DNA of 64,000 nt from Clostridiales bacterium (lineage in GTDB: Bacteria; Bacillota; Clostridia; Saccharofermentanales; Saccharofermentanaceae): positions 1 through 64,000 of the forward strand of contig JAFZPX010000017.1 of NCBI GenBank assembly GCA_017552455.1, read 5' to 3'. Made by a program: the position numbers and the translations under genes. Shown here piece by piece: positions 51,900 through 60,643 of this stretch. The notes below the pieces were generated by a model that saw only the letters and a list, made by a program, of their open reading frames with translations, was not told the origin of the DNA and made no database searches. How positions within the stretch are numbered: position 1 is the first letter of the stretch; each line of letters begins with the position of its first letter.

Positions 51900-52529
51900 A
51901 TGAGGTGTTCAAGATGCGGAGCGCAGATAGGTAATTCATACGTCAGATTCAACGGCGTGCTTCTGTGCGAAGATTGTGCCAGAGAGTTAAAGGTTGACGA
52001 GGTTTTCAGAAGACAGAACTCGTTATTCGATCAGGCTTTCCCGATGCTCGGGGATTTCCCGGGTGTGTTCTCCTCCGGTTCTGACCTGGACTTCGCGAAT
52101 GCGAAGATCAGATGCCCCAGATGCGGAACTACTTTAAGAGAATTAGAGTCCGGCGGACAACTCGGATGTATCGAGTGTTACAACACATTCAACGAGAGCA
52201 TCCTGAAGGATATCCTGAAGCGTCAAGGCTCAAGCGAATATATGGGTAGAAAGCCCGGCGAAGCTGCAAATATCAAGCTAAATACAAAGGCTGAAGCAGC
52301 TCCTTCTGATGATAAGCAGGAGACCGCGGAAGCTGCACCTTCTAAGGAAGAAGCAAAGCAGCCTGAGACGAAGCAGGAAGACATCCTCGAGAAGGTAAAG
52401 GATGCGGATCTGTCCGGCTTTACAGATTTGGAGATTGAGGACGCGATGAAGAAGGCGGCAGCGGCTGAGGATTATGCACTCGCGGTCAAGCTTCGTGATG
52501 AACTTAAGTCAAGAAAGGAGGGGAACTGA
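51900..52529 (+). CDS. mcsA: McsA-like zinc-finger adaptor
   Basis: A 209-aa protein. Four CxxC motifs (CSRCG, CEDC, CPRCG, CIEC) form two zinc fingers, and the C-terminal UVR motif reads LEIEDAMKKAAAAEDYALAV then KLRDELKSR. Between them lies an Ala/Glu/Lys-rich linker of about 60 residues that makes it longer than Bacillus McsA. McsA activates the McsB arginine kinase and has chaperone-adaptor roles. Here its partner McsB looks inactive as a kinase. Confidence 0.92.
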   Translation: MRCSRCGAQIGNSYVRFNGVLLCEDCARELKVDEVFRRQNSLFDQAFPMLGDFPGVFSSGSDLDFANAKIRCPRCGTTLRELESGGQLGCIECYNTFNESILKDILKRQGSSEYMGRKPGEAANIKLNTKAEAAPSDDKQETAEAAPSKEEAKQPETKQEDILEKVKDADLSGFTDLEIEDAMKKAAAAEDYALAVKLRDELKSRKEGN

Positions 52530-52530
52530 T

Positions 52531-53553
52531 ATGTGGTACGAGAATGACGGAAAAAACATGGACGTAGTACTGTCAACGAAGATAATCCTTAACCGTAACA
52601 TCAAGGGTTTCCCGTTCCCTCCGAAGATGAGTGACTCGGACCGCGAGAATGTTCTAGGTATGGTAAGACAGGCCGCAGGTTCGATGGACTTGAACTTCGT
52701 AAGAACAGATGAGCTCGACGATGCAGCGAAGGCAGATCTGTATAACCAGTTCTTCTCCGGTTATGCATTCTTGAACTCTGATGCGAAGACAGGATATCTC
52801 ATCAGTAAAACTGAAGGTCTTGGTGTGGTAATCAACAACACAGATCACATCAGCATCGTATCGATGGTGCCCGGCACGGACGTTGCCACTGCATACAAGA
52901 GAGCTGATGAGCTCGCGGTAAAGTTCGAGCAGAGCATGGATATCGCTTACAGTGATAAGTTTGGTTTCCTTACATCACAGATAAAGTCCGTAGGTACAGG
53001 AATGCAGCTTATCATGACGCTCGCACTTCCCGGCATCGAGAAGACAGAAGGAGCGGTAAATGTACTTGCAAGAAGAGTCGAGAAATACGACTGGCAGCTG
53101 ATCCCTATGACTCATCAGGACGGTATCCGCGAGAGCGGTATCTACATCCTGACGAACGTCGCTACACTCGGCGTTACTGAGCAGGAGATCATCGATAAGG
53201 CACAGAAGGTCCAGGACGATATCATCAAGCTCGAGAAGTCCTGCAGAAAGAATATCTGCACTAAGAAGAAGGGCATCGTCGAGGATCAGTACTACAGAGC
53301 TTATGCGACATTAAGCTACTGCAGAAGAATAGAGACAGCGGAAGCTTTGACACTCATCAACTGGTTAAGACTCGGACAGGATTATGTAGATACATCTGAG
53401 GCAAATCTTGACTGGAAGAAGATCAATAAGCTTACGCAGAAAGTAAGAAGAAATTATTCGGATTCAGCAGGTAAGGGATCGCGTCCGAAGGACAAATCCA
53501 TGGCACGCGCAGCGCTGATCCGTGACATTATGAAGGGAGGACAGGCTTCATGA
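52531..53553 (+). CDS. mcsB: McsB-like protein with degenerate arginine-kinase active site
   Basis: A 340-aa homologue of the protein-arginine kinase McsB by position and overall pattern (DKFGFLTSQIKSVGTGMQL; ILTNVATLGVTEQEIIDKA; MARAALIRDIM). Key sites differ from active McsB. The nucleotide-binding SSRIRLARN is STKIILNRN; the catalytic NEEDH is NNTDH; the Cys of TSCPTNVGTG is Gln150; the GEGSEA loop is lost. The allosteric RDxxRR motif reads KSMARA. It therefore probably cannot phosphorylate arginine and may serve as an adaptor or regulator. The start at 52531 follows AGGAGGGGAACTGAT, and the end overlaps clpC by four bases. Confidence 0.88.
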   Translation: MWYENDGKNMDVVLSTKIILNRNIKGFPFPPKMSDSDRENVLGMVRQAAGSMDLNFVRTDELDDAAKADLYNQFFSGYAFLNSDAKTGYLISKTEGLGVVINNTDHISIVSMVPGTDVATAYKRADELAVKFEQSMDIAYSDKFGFLTSQIKSVGTGMQLIMTLALPGIEKTEGAVNVLARRVEKYDWQLIPMTHQDGIRESGIYILTNVATLGVTEQEIIDKAQKVQDDIIKLEKSCRKNICTKKKGIVEDQYYRAYATLSYCRRIETAEALTLINWLRLGQDYVDTSEANLDWKKINKLTQKVRRNYSDSAGKGSRPKDKSMARAALIRDIMKGGQAS

Positions 53554-56168
53554 ATATAAAACTCACTGAAGAAACAACACGCGTCATTGTTTACGCGAAG
53601 AGGTTTGCCGATTCATCCGGCAACCGCATGATCTCGACAGAGTATCTGCTCGCGGGAGCAAGCGCTCTGTCCGGACCTGCATCAGACATCCTCGAGCGTA
53701 ACGGAGTCACACTCGAAGCACTCGCATCTGTGCTCGGCTTCGACGATTCCGTTGTAGAGGATACAGTTAACAACTACGAAGTAGAGGACGGCTTGAGACT
53801 TTTAAGACTCGAGTCCAAGAGACTTCTTAACGATGCCATGGAGGTGTCAACAAGAATCGGCGATAACGGAATCGTAAAGCCTGAGCATCTCCTCTTCGTT
53901 ATAGCTACAAACAAGGCTCTTACAGGAAACTCAGTTCTTATCAGAATGGGTGCTGACGTCAATGGCATCATCGATGAGCTCTCGGGCCAGCTGTCTGAAG
54001 GCGGCGACCTCGACGGAGCGGACGGTTTCCTTTCTTCCGAGAGTGAAGGCAACTTAGGCCCTGCATCATCAAGGACTCCTGCCGCACGCGGAAGAGGCGC
54101 TAACAAGAAGGGCGCCAAGGGCGGTCGCAAGACACTTGATAAGTTCGGTAAGAACCTTACTCAGATGGCAGCAGACGGCAAGATCGATCCCGTTATCGGA
54201 AGAGAGCAGGAGATCAACCGCGTCATGCAGATCCTTGCAAGAAGAACGAAGAACAACCCCTGCCTCGTCGGTGATCCCGGTGTAGGTAAGACGGCTATCG
54301 CTGAGGGCCTCGCACTTGCCATCTCACAGGGCGACGTTCCTGAGATCATCAAGGGCAAGACAGTCTACAGTATCGATATGGGTTCTCTCGTTGCAGGATC
54401 CAAGTACAGAGGTGATTTCGAGGAGAGAATAAAAAATGTTCTCGAGGAAGCTTCTTCCGACCCTAACGTAATTCTCTTCATCGATGAGATCCATACGTTG
54501 ATCGGTGCAGGCGGCGGTGGCGAAGGCGGCTCACTTGATGCAGCTAACATCATGAAGCCTATGCTCACCAGAAATGAACTTCAGATCGTCGGCGCTACCA
54601 CACTTGATGAGTACAGCAAGTATATCGAGAAGGATTTCGCTCTCGAGAGAAGATTCCAGAAGGTACTCGTAGATGAGCCTTCACAGAGCGAAGCAATCGA
54701 GATCCTGAAGGGTCTTCGCACAAAGTACGAAGAGCATCACAAGATCCACATCCCTGACGATGCTATCGAGCAGGCGGTCATCCTCTCTGCAAGATATGTA
54801 TCCGACAGATTCCTTCCTGATAAGGCTATCGACCTTATCGACGAGGCTGCTGCCCGTAAGAGGATCAACTTCGCTGTAACGGATAAGAAGCACAAGCTCA
54901 GCAAGCGCCTCGAGGAGATCGAGGAGCAGAAGAAGCTCGCTGTAGATAACATGGAGTTCGAGAAGGCTGCAGCTCTTCGTGATGAGGAGAACAAGCTTAA
55001 GGCTGACCTCGAGTCCATGACAGGTTCTTCTGACGGTGAGGGCTTCACAGGTACGCTCACAGTAGACGACATCGCTGACGTTCTGTCCCAGTGGTCCGGC
55101 ATCCCCGTCTCGAAAATCACAGAGACAGACGCGGAGAAGCTTCGTACCCTCGAGGAAGAGCTCAAGAAGAGAGTCATCGGCCAGGACGAGGCTGTCACAG
55201 CCGTCGCGAAAGCAATCAGAAGATCACGTCTCGGCCTTAAGGATCCTACAAAGCCGTCAGGCTCGTTCATCTTCCTGGGTACTACCGGTGTAGGTAAGAC
55301 GGAGCTTGCCAAGGCACTTGCAGAAGTCATGTTCGGCAACGAGAATGCGCTCGTACGTATCGACATGTCAGAGTACATGGAGAAGCACGATGTGTCTAAG
55401 CTCATCGGTTCTCCTCCGGGATACGTAGGCTACGACGAGGGCGGACAGCTTACAGAGAAGGTAAGACGTCACCCGTACTCTGTTGTACTTTTCGACGAGA
55501 TTGAGAAGGCGCACCCTGAGGTGTTCAACTCCATGCTCCAGGTGCTCGATGACGGAAGACTTACAGACGGTAAGGGCAGAGTCGTAGACTTCAAGAACAC
55601 TATCATAATCATGACGAGTAACATCGGAGCAAGAATGCTCACGAGTGCTGCCGGAAGAAAGATCGGTTTCGACATGGCGGCGGACGACAAGGATCAGGAC
55701 GAGGCAAGTAGAGAGAGGCTGTACGGCGGCAAGTCCTACGACGATGCGAAGACTACAGTTCTCGACGAGCTCAAGAAGGCGTTCTCACCTGAGTTCATCA
55801 ACCGTGTGGACGAGATCATCTTCTTCAGAATGCTCGGCAAGGAGGCTCTCATCAAGATCGTCGACATTCTCACAGCACAGGTTGCAAAGAGGATCTCCGA
55901 CATCGGAATCGAGATCAGACTTACCGATGCTGCTAAGGAGCTTCTTGCTAAGAAGGGCTACGATCCGCAGTACGGTGCAAGACCTCTGAAGAGAGTTATG
56001 CAGTCCATGATCGAAGACAATTTCTCTGAAGCACTTCTTGACGGAGTCATCAAATCGGGTAGAATAGCTCTCGTTGACGCCGAGGGTGACGAGATCAGGA
56101 TCTCGGACGCCGGCCCGATAGAAGAAGTGAAAGTAGAAGTTGCAAAGACCGATGGAGCAAACGCTTAA
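53550..56168 (+). CDS. clpC: ATP-dependent Clp protease ATPase subunit ClpC
   Basis: An 872-aa Hsp100 unfoldase. The N-domain has two repeats (about 1-145). D1 has Walker A GDPGVGKTAIAEGLA and Walker B VILFIDEIHTLIGAGG. A middle coiled coil with a UVR-like stretch (NMEFEKAAALRDEENKLK) follows. D2 has Walker A GTTGVGKTELAKALAE and Walker B VVLFDEIEKAHPEVF. A glycine-rich linker follows the N-domain. ClpC delivers proteins to ClpP. The N-domain keeps the Glu of both pockets that read phospho-arginine in Bacillus (STEYLL, KPEHLL), although the second has Pro for Thr. Confidence 0.97.
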   Translation: MNIKLTEETTRVIVYAKRFADSSGNRMISTEYLLAGASALSGPASDILERNGVTLEALASVLGFDDSVVEDTVNNYEVEDGLRLLRLESKRLLNDAMEVSTRIGDNGIVKPEHLLFVIATNKALTGNSVLIRMGADVNGIIDELSGQLSEGGDLDGADGFLSSESEGNLGPASSRTPAARGRGANKKGAKGGRKTLDKFGKNLTQMAADGKIDPVIGREQEINRVMQILARRTKNNPCLVGDPGVGKTAIAEGLALAISQGDVPEIIKGKTVYSIDMGSLVAGSKYRGDFEERIKNVLEEASSDPNVILFIDEIHTLIGAGGGGEGGSLDAANIMKPMLTRNELQIVGATTLDEYSKYIEKDFALERRFQKVLVDEPSQSEAIEILKGLRTKYEEHHKIHIPDDAIEQAVILSARYVSDRFLPDKAIDLIDEAAARKRINFAVTDKKHKLSKRLEEIEEQKKLAVDNMEFEKAAALRDEENKLKADLESMTGSSDGEGFTGTLTVDDIADVLSQWSGIPVSKITETDAEKLRTLEEELKKRVIGQDEAVTAVAKAIRRSRLGLKDPTKPSGSFIFLGTTGVGKTELAKALAEVMFGNENALVRIDMSEYMEKHDVSKLIGSPPGYVGYDEGGQLTEKVRRHPYSVVLFDEIEKAHPEVFNSMLQVLDDGRLTDGKGRVVDFKNTIIIMTSNIGARMLTSAAGRKIGFDMAADDKDQDEASRERLYGGKSYDDAKTTVLDELKKAFSPEFINRVDEIIFFRMLGKEALIKIVDILTAQVAKRISDIGIEIRLTDAAKELLAKKGYDPQYGARPLKRVMQSMIEDNFSEALLDGVIKSGRIALVDAEGDEIRISDAGPIEEVKVEVAKTDGANA

Positions 56169-56817
56169 GGAGAAGCTGAAGTACTGGCAGTTCGTACTGT
56201 ACGTACCGATATACATGCCGTTCTTCTTCCTCGCTGAGAAGATGACGCACGACGTAACATACATAAACATACCCCTCGACGACTGTATCCCTTTCGTCGA
56301 GGGGTTTATCATACCTTACTTATTGTGGTTTCCCTTTATGGCGCTCGCTATCACATACGTCTTCTTCAAGGATAAGAAGGAGTTCTTCGCTATGTGCTGG
56401 CACCTCATTATAGGTATGTCTCTGTTCATCGTGGTAAGCTTCGTGTTCCCGAACGGACTGCAGCTTCGCCCCACAGAGTTTCCTCGCGACAACATCTGCA
56501 CGGACCTTGTGAGGTATCTTTACTCGATCGACACTTCAACGAACGTTATACCTTCTATCCATGTATTTAATTCGCTTGCATGCGGCATCTCTTTCGGCCG
56601 TGTGCTGTGGCGCGAAAAGCATAAAAAATCCGCCATCGCTTCTTACACGATGGCGGGTCTTATTTGTATTTCTACTGTTTTTGTTAAGCAGCACTCCGTG
56701 GTGGATGTTGCTGCAGGACTGTTGTTATCAGGCCTTTGCTTCTTCCTTCTTAGGAGCCTTTACAAGCACGAAGCAGACGATAAGAGCAATGATGTAAAGA
56801 GCGCAGGTAGCGTATAA
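56152..56817 (+). CDS. PAP2-family membrane phosphatase
   Basis: A 221-aa membrane protein with six helices. The acid-phosphatase motifs are partly conserved: PSIHVFNSLACG for the PSGH motif (Ile replaces Gly) and VKQHSVVDVAAG for the third motif with catalytic His and Asp. Motif 1 (KxxxxxxRP) is seen as QLRPTEFPRD. Such enzymes dephosphorylate lipids, for instance undecaprenyl pyrophosphate. The start overlaps clpC by 17 bases; its 3' end overlaps the convergent transporter gene by 90 bases, so the last 25 residues may be a late extension. Confidence 0.82.
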   Translation: MEQTLKEKLKYWQFVLYVPIYMPFFFLAEKMTHDVTYINIPLDDCIPFVEGFIIPYLLWFPFMALAITYVFFKDKKEFFAMCWHLIIGMSLFIVVSFVFPNGLQLRPTEFPRDNICTDLVRYLYSIDTSTNVIPSIHVFNSLACGISFGRVLWREKHKKSAIASYTMAGLICISTVFVKQHSVVDVAAGLLLSGLCFFLLRSLYKHEADDKSNDVKSAGSV

Positions 56818-58002
56818 AACATTCTGATAGCACTCGGCGGGATAGTAACCGGTTACTGCATCCTTCTCGCCTGACATGGAGAGGATCTTTGTAGCCATCT
56901 GGTTGCCTGTAAGTCCTGCGATAGCCCATGCAGAGAGGCACATGCCGTGAACTGCGGAGATGGACTTCATTCCGAAGTGGTCGGAGAGAAGTGTAGGTAC
57001 GTTGGAGAAGCCTCCGCCGTATCCTGCGTTTACCATGATGAGAAGTGCTACGCACAGAACAACGATCTTGTTCTCGATTCCATGTGTGAGGATTGTAGCG
57101 GCTGTAAGTCCGATCGAGAGAATGAAGATCAGCTTGTAGATAGTGTTTCTGTCCTTGAATGTGTCAGCCCACGCTGAGAAGCCCAGACGGCCTGCTGCAT
57201 TTGCGATAGCTGTAACGGAACCCAATGTGGCAGCTACACCGGCTGTGAGTCCGACTGAAGTGAAGATCGCCTTCTCCTGAGAGATAAGAGCGAGACCGCA
57301 GTGGATGTTGATGTAGAACATGATCCAGATTCCGATGAATGTCTTGTTGGAGAAAGAGTACTTGAAGTTCTTTCCGAGTGTCGCGAAGAACTCCTTGATG
57401 CCGCCCTTCTCATGAGACTCGACCCAGCCCTCAGGCTTCTTGAGAAGCATGTGTCCTATGAACATCATTACGCAGTAGACACCGCCCATGATGAAGAACA
57501 TGTAAGCAGGGTTGTTGTTGAATATGTTAAGGAGCTTCTGCATTACAGGTGTTGCGATCGCCTTTGCAAGACCGAAGCCTGCAACTGCAAGTCCTGTAGC
57601 AAGACCCTTACGATCCTTGAACCACAGCATAAGAGTCTTTACGGGTGAAAGATATCCGGTACCAAGTCCGATACCCATTATGCATCCGTAGAAAAGGAAG
57701 ATGAGGGGAAGTGACTTAAGAAGAATAGCTGCACCTGTTCCGACCATACCTACTGTGAAGCAGATGGTAGCGATCAGGGATGACTTCTTGATGTCCTTCT
57801 CAACTACGTCGCCAAGGAAAGCGGCAGACATACCGAGGAAGAAGATAGCAAGTGAGAATGCCCACTGAACATCGTCTCCGTTCTCAGCGCCGATATAATT
57901 GGCAATCTCCTTCGAGAATGTACCCCAGCAGTAAACTGTACCGATACTGCAGTGCAAGAGCAGCGCAGGGATAGCGGCACGTATCCATTTGTTTTCGCCC
58001 AT
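56728..58002 (-). CDS. MFS transporter, oxalate/formate antiporter (OFA) family type
   Basis: A 424-aa carrier with twelve helices. It begins WIRAAIPALLLHCSIGTVYCWGTF, and the OFA/monocarboxylate pattern GTGYLSPVKTLMLWFKDRKG between TM4 and TM5 marks the family; the second half repeats it at GGGFSNVPTLLSDHFG. These carriers exchange small organic acids. It has its own promoter inside a large inverted repeat, and AAAGGAGG before the ATG. Substrate unknown. Confidence 0.92.
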   Translation of the reverse strand: MGENKWIRAAIPALLLHCSIGTVYCWGTFSKEIANYIGAENGDDVQWAFSLAIFFLGMSAAFLGDVVEKDIKKSSLIATICFTVGMVGTGAAILLKSLPLIFLFYGCIMGIGLGTGYLSPVKTLMLWFKDRKGLATGLAVAGFGLAKAIATPVMQKLLNIFNNNPAYMFFIMGGVYCVMMFIGHMLLKKPEGWVESHEKGGIKEFFATLGKNFKYSFSNKTFIGIWIMFYINIHCGLALISQEKAIFTSVGLTAGVAATLGSVTAIANAAGRLGFSAWADTFKDRNTIYKLIFILSIGLTAATILTHGIENKIVVLCVALLIMVNAGYGGGFSNVPTLLSDHFGMKSISAVHGMCLSAWAIAGLTGNQMATKILSMSGEKDAVTGYYPAECYQNVLYATCALYIIALIVCFVLVKAPKKEEAKA

Positions 58003-58017
58003 AAGGAGCCTCCTTTA

Positions 58018-58063
58018 AATTGCAATCACGTAATAATATATAATTTATTCGTGATTTGCAATT
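58018..58063 (-). promoter_or_regulatory. Promoter enclosed by an inverted repeat, upstream of the MFS gene
   Basis: AATTGCAATCACG (58018-58030) and CGTGATTTGCAATT (58050-58063) are inverted copies, differing by one extra T. On the minus strand the -35 TTGCAA lies in the first-read arm and the -10 TATTAT lies 17 bases on, so a bound regulator would cover the promoter. Confidence 0.7.
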
Positions 58064-58090
58064 AACAGGAGTGTTACTGTTTTCTAACGA

Positions 58091-59137
58091 TTATCGCTTG
58101 TCCTTGTCGATGAACTCGAGTGCGGCTGTCGCGATGGCGATGTATGCCAGGATCTCGAATCCGAGCATGCTCCAGCTGTTCTTAACGATCGCAGGATCGG
58201 AAGCGTATTTGGCGGTGTAATTGAGCTCGCCTGACTTCATCTCGATCTCATAAGCGCCGTTGTTGGCTTCGATGACAGCGAGCATGTCTCCGAGGTTGAA
58301 GACCGCATCGTCAGGAATAGCCAGGATCGCGACTGCCACTTCGGGGTTCTCAACGATGTCGGGAGATGTCATCAGGTATTCCTTCATCTGCTCTCCGGTG
58401 ACTTCCGCGCTGCCCATCTTCTTCATGCTTACCCACAGCGACGTCATGGGAAGCTCGTTATAGCGGCCCTGTGCGCATGTGGCGGTAAGGCTCCACTTGG
58501 TGATCGTAAGATTCGTAAGTCCGAGCACGCTGTCGGGAAGTGAGAAGAATCCGCCCGAGAAGACGAGCTGGAAGATAAGAAGGAACGGCATGACCGTCAT
58601 CGCCGTCGTGGTGTTTCTTACGAAGGATGATACGAGCAGGCTCAACATGTCGGCTGCGAATGTCGTAAGGAAAATAGTTAAGCCAATATCAAGGTAGAAG
58701 TTGGGAAGGACGATTCCGCCTTTGTCCGCAGGGAAAGCGACGCCCATTCTGCTGAGTACCACAAGCGTGATTATGGTCTGCAGCAGGCATAGGAATGCCT
58801 GGTAGATCGTGTGCGCCGTGATGTAGGAGCTGATGTGCACACCGCTTCTGTGCTCACGCTTTACGATCGCACGTTCACGGCAGACATTCTGGATTGAATT
58901 GAAGAATCCGTTCCATACGCAGATGCATGACAGTGCGAATGAACCCGTGAGAGTACCTTCCATAGTCTTGAACAGGGTTCCACTCATGACAAGCCCGACG
59001 AGACCTGCGATGACCGCGGCCATCGGCATTACCTTCCAGTCGCTCTGGAATACGAACATTCTGAAGAATTTTCCCAGATAGATCCCTGTCTGGTACACGC
59101 GTCCTTTATGCTTTACGTCTTTGATTTCTCTGTTCAT
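58091..59137 (-). CDS. ABC-2 type permease (ABCG-like exporter)
   Basis: A 348-aa permease with six helices: pairs near 35-75 and 110-135, others near 165-210, and one at the C-terminus (about 320-340), with a large external loop before the last. The motif NVCRERAIVKREHRSGVHIS after TM2 is the connecting/coupling helix of ABCG-type transporters (ER..xxRE). It overlaps the ATPase gene by four bases (ATGA) and works with it. Substrate unknown. Confidence 0.88.
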   Translation of the reverse strand: MNREIKDVKHKGRVYQTGIYLGKFFRMFVFQSDWKVMPMAAVIAGLVGLVMSGTLFKTMEGTLTGSFALSCICVWNGFFNSIQNVCRERAIVKREHRSGVHISSYITAHTIYQAFLCLLQTIITLVVLSRMGVAFPADKGGIVLPNFYLDIGLTIFLTTFAADMLSLLVSSFVRNTTTAMTVMPFLLIFQLVFSGGFFSLPDSVLGLTNLTITKWSLTATCAQGRYNELPMTSLWVSMKKMGSAEVTGEQMKEYLMTSPDIVENPEVAVAILAIPDDAVFNLGDMLAVIEANNGAYEIEMKSGELNYTAKYASDPAIVKNSWSMLGFEILAYIAIATAALEFIDKDKR

Positions 59138-60522
59138 GATGCAGCCACCTCCCTCTCAGAAGCCAGGACTTCATTTACGGCTTCGTCGCAGCTCTTTCCT
59201 TCTTCCATGAGTCTTATAACATGGGAGAAACGCGCTATGAATTCGTCGGCACGGCCTTCACCGCCCTCTTCCTTCTGGTTGATGGTACGCAGAACGGCTT
59301 CCATGGTGCCTCTTGCGAAAAACCTCTTCGCGGTGCTTACAGGACCGTAGAAAGCAAGCCTTCCCGTGCGTGTGCTGTCCTTGGCCAGTACGATAACGTC
59401 ATCGAAAAGGTCGATAACTCTGTCCGGGGTGTGCGTGATAACTATAACGATCTTGCCCTCATCGGCGATGGCTCGAAGCTTCTCGAACAGGGATCTCGCG
59501 ACTACGCCGTCGAGACCTGAGTCAGGCTCGTCGAGGATGAACAGATTCGGGTCGGAGATGAATTCGAGAGCGATGGAAAGACGCTTCTTCTGGCCGCCCG
59601 AGAGCTTCTCGACCATGGTGCCTGACAGCATCGCAAGTCCGAATGCTTCGAGAACTTCCATTACTCGGGCATCTTTCTCTTTACGCGTCATCGAGGCGGG
59701 AAGACGGATCTCGGCAGCGTCGGATAAAGTCTTCAGTACGGTGTCATTGCCGCGCATGAGTTCCTGCTGAGGAACGAAGCCCAATTCATACTTGATGCTG
59801 TTGTATTCTTCATAGATGTTGACACCGTTTAACGTGATGACGGCATCAGCCTTCTCGTAGCCTGTTACGGCATTGAGGTAAGTTGTCTTGCCGGCGCCGG
59901 AGCCTCCGAGAAGAAGGACCATGTGACCCTTGGGAATAGTCATGTGGATATCCTTAAGAAGGACATTGGTCTGGAATGCTGTCTTAGCCGTTCTCTCATT
60001 GATGTTGACCGTGAGGCCTTCTCCGGATGCTGCGGCTTCGATGCCAGACAGCTCGGCTTCTTCCTCCTTGTCGGTGGCAAGCCTGTTAGGCACAAACTTC
60101 TTCGACAGACCCCACCAGGCTGCCGTAAGAGAATCAAACGGGATCCAAAGCCACAGCCACTTCTTGCTCCTGCCGAAGACTTCGCACAGAGCGATGCTCA
60201 TGCGGATATCATAAACGAGAAGCATGATAAAGCAGATCATGAAGACCAGTATGCACATAAGAAGTACCGGTGTGGGCACAGATTCACTGGTTTGCCCGAT
60301 CAGAATGGGAATCTCCAGAATCAGCATAATGGCCTCAAGAACGGCCATGATCTTGCCTTCCTTCTTCCTGTTGGCACATAAGCCCTTATAGTAGTTGTTC
60401 AGGACGGGGACGAAGCTCTGCCACCACTTGAGTCCGCATTTTTTGAAAAGGAACATCCAGGCGACGCAGTTGATAAGTTCAGTAATCAAAGAGCCGACGG
60501 GGTCAGACATAATATCGAACAT
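59134..60522 (-). CDS. ABCG-like ATP-binding protein with N-terminal membrane domain
   Basis: A 462-aa protein starting at ATG 60522 (AAAGGAGAGTGCCGT upstream). Residues 1-140 form a membrane domain of about four helices with KKCGLKWWQSFVPVLNNYY, resembling DUF5684-type proteins. The ABC domain follows: Walker A GGSGAGKT at 206-213, Q-loop FVPQQELM, signature LSGGQKKRLSIALE and Walker B LFILDEPDSGLDG. The downstream permease completes a half-transporter pair. Fusion of this membrane domain to the ATPase is unusual. Confidence 0.88.
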   Translation of the reverse strand: MFDIMSDPVGSLITELINCVAWMFLFKKCGLKWWQSFVPVLNNYYKGLCANRKKEGKIMAVLEAIMLILEIPILIGQTSESVPTPVLLMCILVFMICFIMLLVYDIRMSIALCEVFGRSKKWLWLWIPFDSLTAAWWGLSKKFVPNRLATDKEEEAELSGIEAAASGEGLTVNINERTAKTAFQTNVLLKDIHMTIPKGHMVLLLGGSGAGKTTYLNAVTGYEKADAVITLNGVNIYEEYNSIKYELGFVPQQELMRGNDTVLKTLSDAAEIRLPASMTRKEKDARVMEVLEAFGLAMLSGTMVEKLSGGQKKRLSIALEFISDPNLFILDEPDSGLDGVVARSLFEKLRAIADEGKIVIVITHTPDRVIDLFDDVIVLAKDSTRTGRLAFYGPVSTAKRFFARGTMEAVLRTINQKEEGGEGRADEFIARFSHVIRLMEEGKSCDEAVNEVLASEREVAAS

Positions 60523-60602
60523 ACGGCACTCTCCTTTAAAATTATTTGAGAATTTACAATAATAATAATCAGGCATAACGGAGTATTTTGCAAATAAAGA
60601 TT

Positions 60603-60611
60603 TGTTATAAT
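60603..60611 (+). promoter_or_regulatory. Extended -10 promoter of the acyltransferase gene
   Basis: TGTTATAAT is an extended -10 (TGn plus TATAAT) 33 bases before the ATG at 60644. No good -35 is seen, as usual for this promoter class. Confidence 0.6.
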
Positions 60612-60643
60612 AACGGGAAATTATTGTTAACGGAGGCCTATGG

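Noticed and set aside
54737-55405. Minus-strand ORF of 222 codons opposite clpC
   Set aside because: Ser/Arg-rich shadow of the conserved ClpC frame.
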